Part shown: positions 4,924 through 6,100 of the stretch, in pieces
Layout: each line of letters opens with the position of its first letter
How positions within the stretch are numbered: position 1 is the first letter of the stretch
Source: Bacillota bacterium
Lineage (GTDB): Bacteria > Bacillota > Clostridia > Oscillospirales > Butyricicoccaceae
Direction of reading: 5' to 3'
Assembly (NCBI GenBank): GCA_030705725.1
Contig: JAUZPW010000094.1
Coordinates: 1 to 6,100, forward strand
Length of the DNA stretch: 6,100 nucleotides
Translations under genes and position numbers: made by a program
The notes under the pieces: model-generated
Databases searched by the model: none
The model's input: only the letters and a program-made list of their open reading frames with translations
What the model was told of the DNA's origin: nothing

Positions 4924-5996
4924 GCACCGGTCACCGTCCCCAGTAAAGGAATTTTATCAGTCCCAAGCGCTAAGTTCGACGCCGCGCCATTTATTTTGGT
5001 ATTCTGAATATCCTCAATTCCCGCGACGGATAAAACCGCCGACTCGATGCGGCTCAGCCTGACGTAAAGCTGCGCGCTTTCCTCCCAGGTTTCGGAAAGC
5101 TCGGAGAAATATGCCTTGACAGCCGCTTCTATGTAACCCGAAACGTCGGCCCAGGTATAGCCGCTTTTCAGCGTAAACGCGGCGGAAACGTTTATGGACG
5201 CGCCCGTAGCCCCCGCAACGGTCACGACGTGCCCGATCGGCGCGAGGCCGCGGCCCTTTCCCGTGTTTTCCTCGGGGTCCATTATGCTTTTCACAAGCGC
5301 GACAAGCTCCGCCGACGGCATGCCGAAGTCCGACGATATAACAGTCAGCTTTACCGTACCGCCCCCGTTCCAGGCAGGCGTAACCTTCACGCCGCCGACT
5401 CCCGGTATGGCGTTCACCTTGGTCTTGTAGTCGGCAATGTTGCCGCCGAACGGCTGGGAAGCGATATTCGAGAGGTACCGCCTGCGCAGAGCGGCGTCCG
5501 TCTCCTCGTTCTCGCCCGCTGTAAGCACGTCCGAAAGCTCCGCCTTGCCGAGCCCGGTTATATAATCCACAGGAATCAGGCCGCCGGAATATATGTTCCC
5601 GGCCTCCCCCGCAGTCTCGCAGGTAAGCTTGAACGTCCCCGCGGAAACAGCTTCCGTTAAAGAGTAAACAAGCCCCCCGCCCGAAAACCGCCTTCCGGCG
5701 TCAATGTTCATCGGCGCGCCGCCCAAATCGTAAAAAAGCCCCTTGCGTAACGCATGCGTCGCGGCCTTCCGTGCAATCCCGCGCTCGGCCGCCTTTTTGT
5801 TGAGATCGGAACCCGTCGCCGTGTCCGCGAAGCCCCGGTCGGCAGTCTCTCCGAGCGCGAGGTAAAGCTGGGCTAGCTTTGCCGCCGCGGGCGCCAGCGC
5901 GTTGAATATGACCGATCCTTCCCGCCTGTCATACGAGCCGTCGACCGATGCCAGCATCGAAGCTAAAATCGCGTCGTAAGTCATCTCTTCATACAT
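4920..5996 (-). CDS. xkdT: Baseplate J/gp47-like protein (XkdT family)
   Basis: This 358-residue protein is a structural wedge component of the contractile-tail baseplate, in the family of Mu gp47 and P2 gpJ. The N-terminal third carries the usual signature: MTYDAILASMLASV, then DRREGSVIFNALAPAAAKLA and a segment containing GFADTATGSDLNKKAAERGI. The middle contains GETAGEAGN-like text (ETAGEAGNIYSGGLIPVDY) and NEETDAALRRRYLSNIASQP, both characteristic of baseplate J proteins. The C-terminal part (from about residue 270) has helices and strands with SRIESAVLSVAGIEDI, also typical. The length matches PBSX XkdT (about 350). A TTG lies in frame one codon upstream, but the ATG at 5996 is preferred because GGAGGGGGAG precedes it by 4 bases. 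The stop overlaps the next gene's GTG start (GTGA), as expected for coupled baseplate genes. Confidence 0.93.
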   Translation of the reverse strand: MYEEMTYDAILASMLASVDGSYDRREGSVIFNALAPAAAKLAQLYLALGETADRGFADTATGSDLNKKAAERGIARKAATHALRKGLFYDLGGAPMNIDAGRRFSGGGLVYSLTEAVSAGTFKLTCETAGEAGNIYSGGLIPVDYITGLGKAELSDVLTAGENEETDAALRRRYLSNIASQPFGGNIADYKTKVNAIPGVGGVKVTPAWNGGGTVKLTVISSDFGMPSAELVALVKSIMDPEENTGKGRGLAPIGHVVTVAGATGASINVSAAFTLKSGYTWADVSGYIEAAVKAYFSELSETWEESAQLYVRLSRIESAVLSVAGIEDIQNTKINGAASNLALGTDKIPLLGTVTGA

Positions 5997-6100
5997 CAAA
6001 CTCCCCCTCCACCGAAACGGTTCCCTCTCCGCACGCGACCGTGAAATTAACCGTCATTTTATCCCCGTTTTTCGAGAACTTAAAATTGTCTGCGCTCTTA
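5989..6100 (-). CDS. C-terminal end of an XkdS/gp25-like baseplate protein (partial)
   Basis: Only the last 36 codons are in the window; the 5' part lies beyond position 6100. The visible end reads KSADNFKFSKNGDKMTVNFT and finishes EGEFDV before a TGA. It has alternating polar and hydrophobic residues typical of beta strands. In PBSX-type modules the gene just before baseplate J is xkdS (DUF2634), related to the T4 gp25 wedge protein, and this ending fits such a protein. The assignment rests mostly on position, because too little sequence is present to identify the family on its own. The reading frame overlaps the start of the baseplate J gene by 8 bases, which implies a shared transcript and coupled translation. 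Confidence 0.6.
   Translation of the reverse strand, partial: KSADNFKFSKNGDKMTVNFTVACGEGTVSVEGEFDV
6001..6010 (-). promoter_or_regulatory. Strong ribosome binding site of the baseplate J gene
   Basis: On the minus strand GGAGGGGGAG ends 4 bases before the ATG at 5996. It supports that ATG over the in-frame TTG at 5999. The site lies inside the end of the upstream coding region. Confidence 0.7.

Noticed and set aside
5229..5660. Plus-strand open frame of 143 codons
   Set aside because: It is antisense to baseplate J and Arg/His-rich with no recognisable motif, as expected for a shadow in GC-rich DNA.

Overview
The window is part of a contractile-tailed phage or prophage (or a PBSX-like tail particle). 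All genes I can support lie on the minus strand, so transcription runs from position 6100 toward position 1. The order is tail baseplate, then tail fibre, then lysis. It resembles the end of the late operon of Bacillus PBSX: xkdS, xkdT, xkdU, xkdV/tail fibre, xkdW, xhlA-like, holin, amidase. This order, strong AGGAGG-type ribosome binding sites, an LL-H-type holin and Ig-rich tail proteins point to a Firmicutes host. The GC-rich codon use suggests a clostridial, perhaps gut, lineage, but that last step is inference.

Positions 6100-4387 hold the baseplate wedge: the last 36 residues of an XkdS/gp25-like protein, a complete baseplate J protein (XkdT) and a YmfQ/DUF2313 protein (XkdU). Positions 4390-2729 hold small structural proteins with Ig-like features: a short AT-rich 57-residue ORF, a 307-residue multi-Ig-domain protein, and two small proteins of 99 and 86 residues. 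Positions 2728-1338 hold the tail fibre, which starts with TTG, and an XkdW-like accessory protein. Positions 1341-1 hold the lysis module: a membrane-anchored coiled-coil protein, an LL-H-like holin, a 25-residue micro-ORF and an N-acetylmuramoyl-L-alanine amidase that runs off the left edge.

Gene packing is extremely tight. Most junctions are 4-base ATGA/GTGA overlaps, a TAATG, or abutting stop and start codons, so translation is probably coupled throughout. The only gap longer than about 25 bases is at 982-1059, which holds a small terminator-like hairpin. No stretch over 300 bases lacks a gene.

The module is mostly a recognisable type. The less ordinary items are an 8-residue aromatic/lysine repeat shared by the end of XkdU and the 57-residue ORF, the tiny ORF coupled to the amidase, and a sharp GC drop at the receptor-binding end of the tail fibre. 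I saw no integrase, capsid gene, tRNA, CRISPR array or retroelement.
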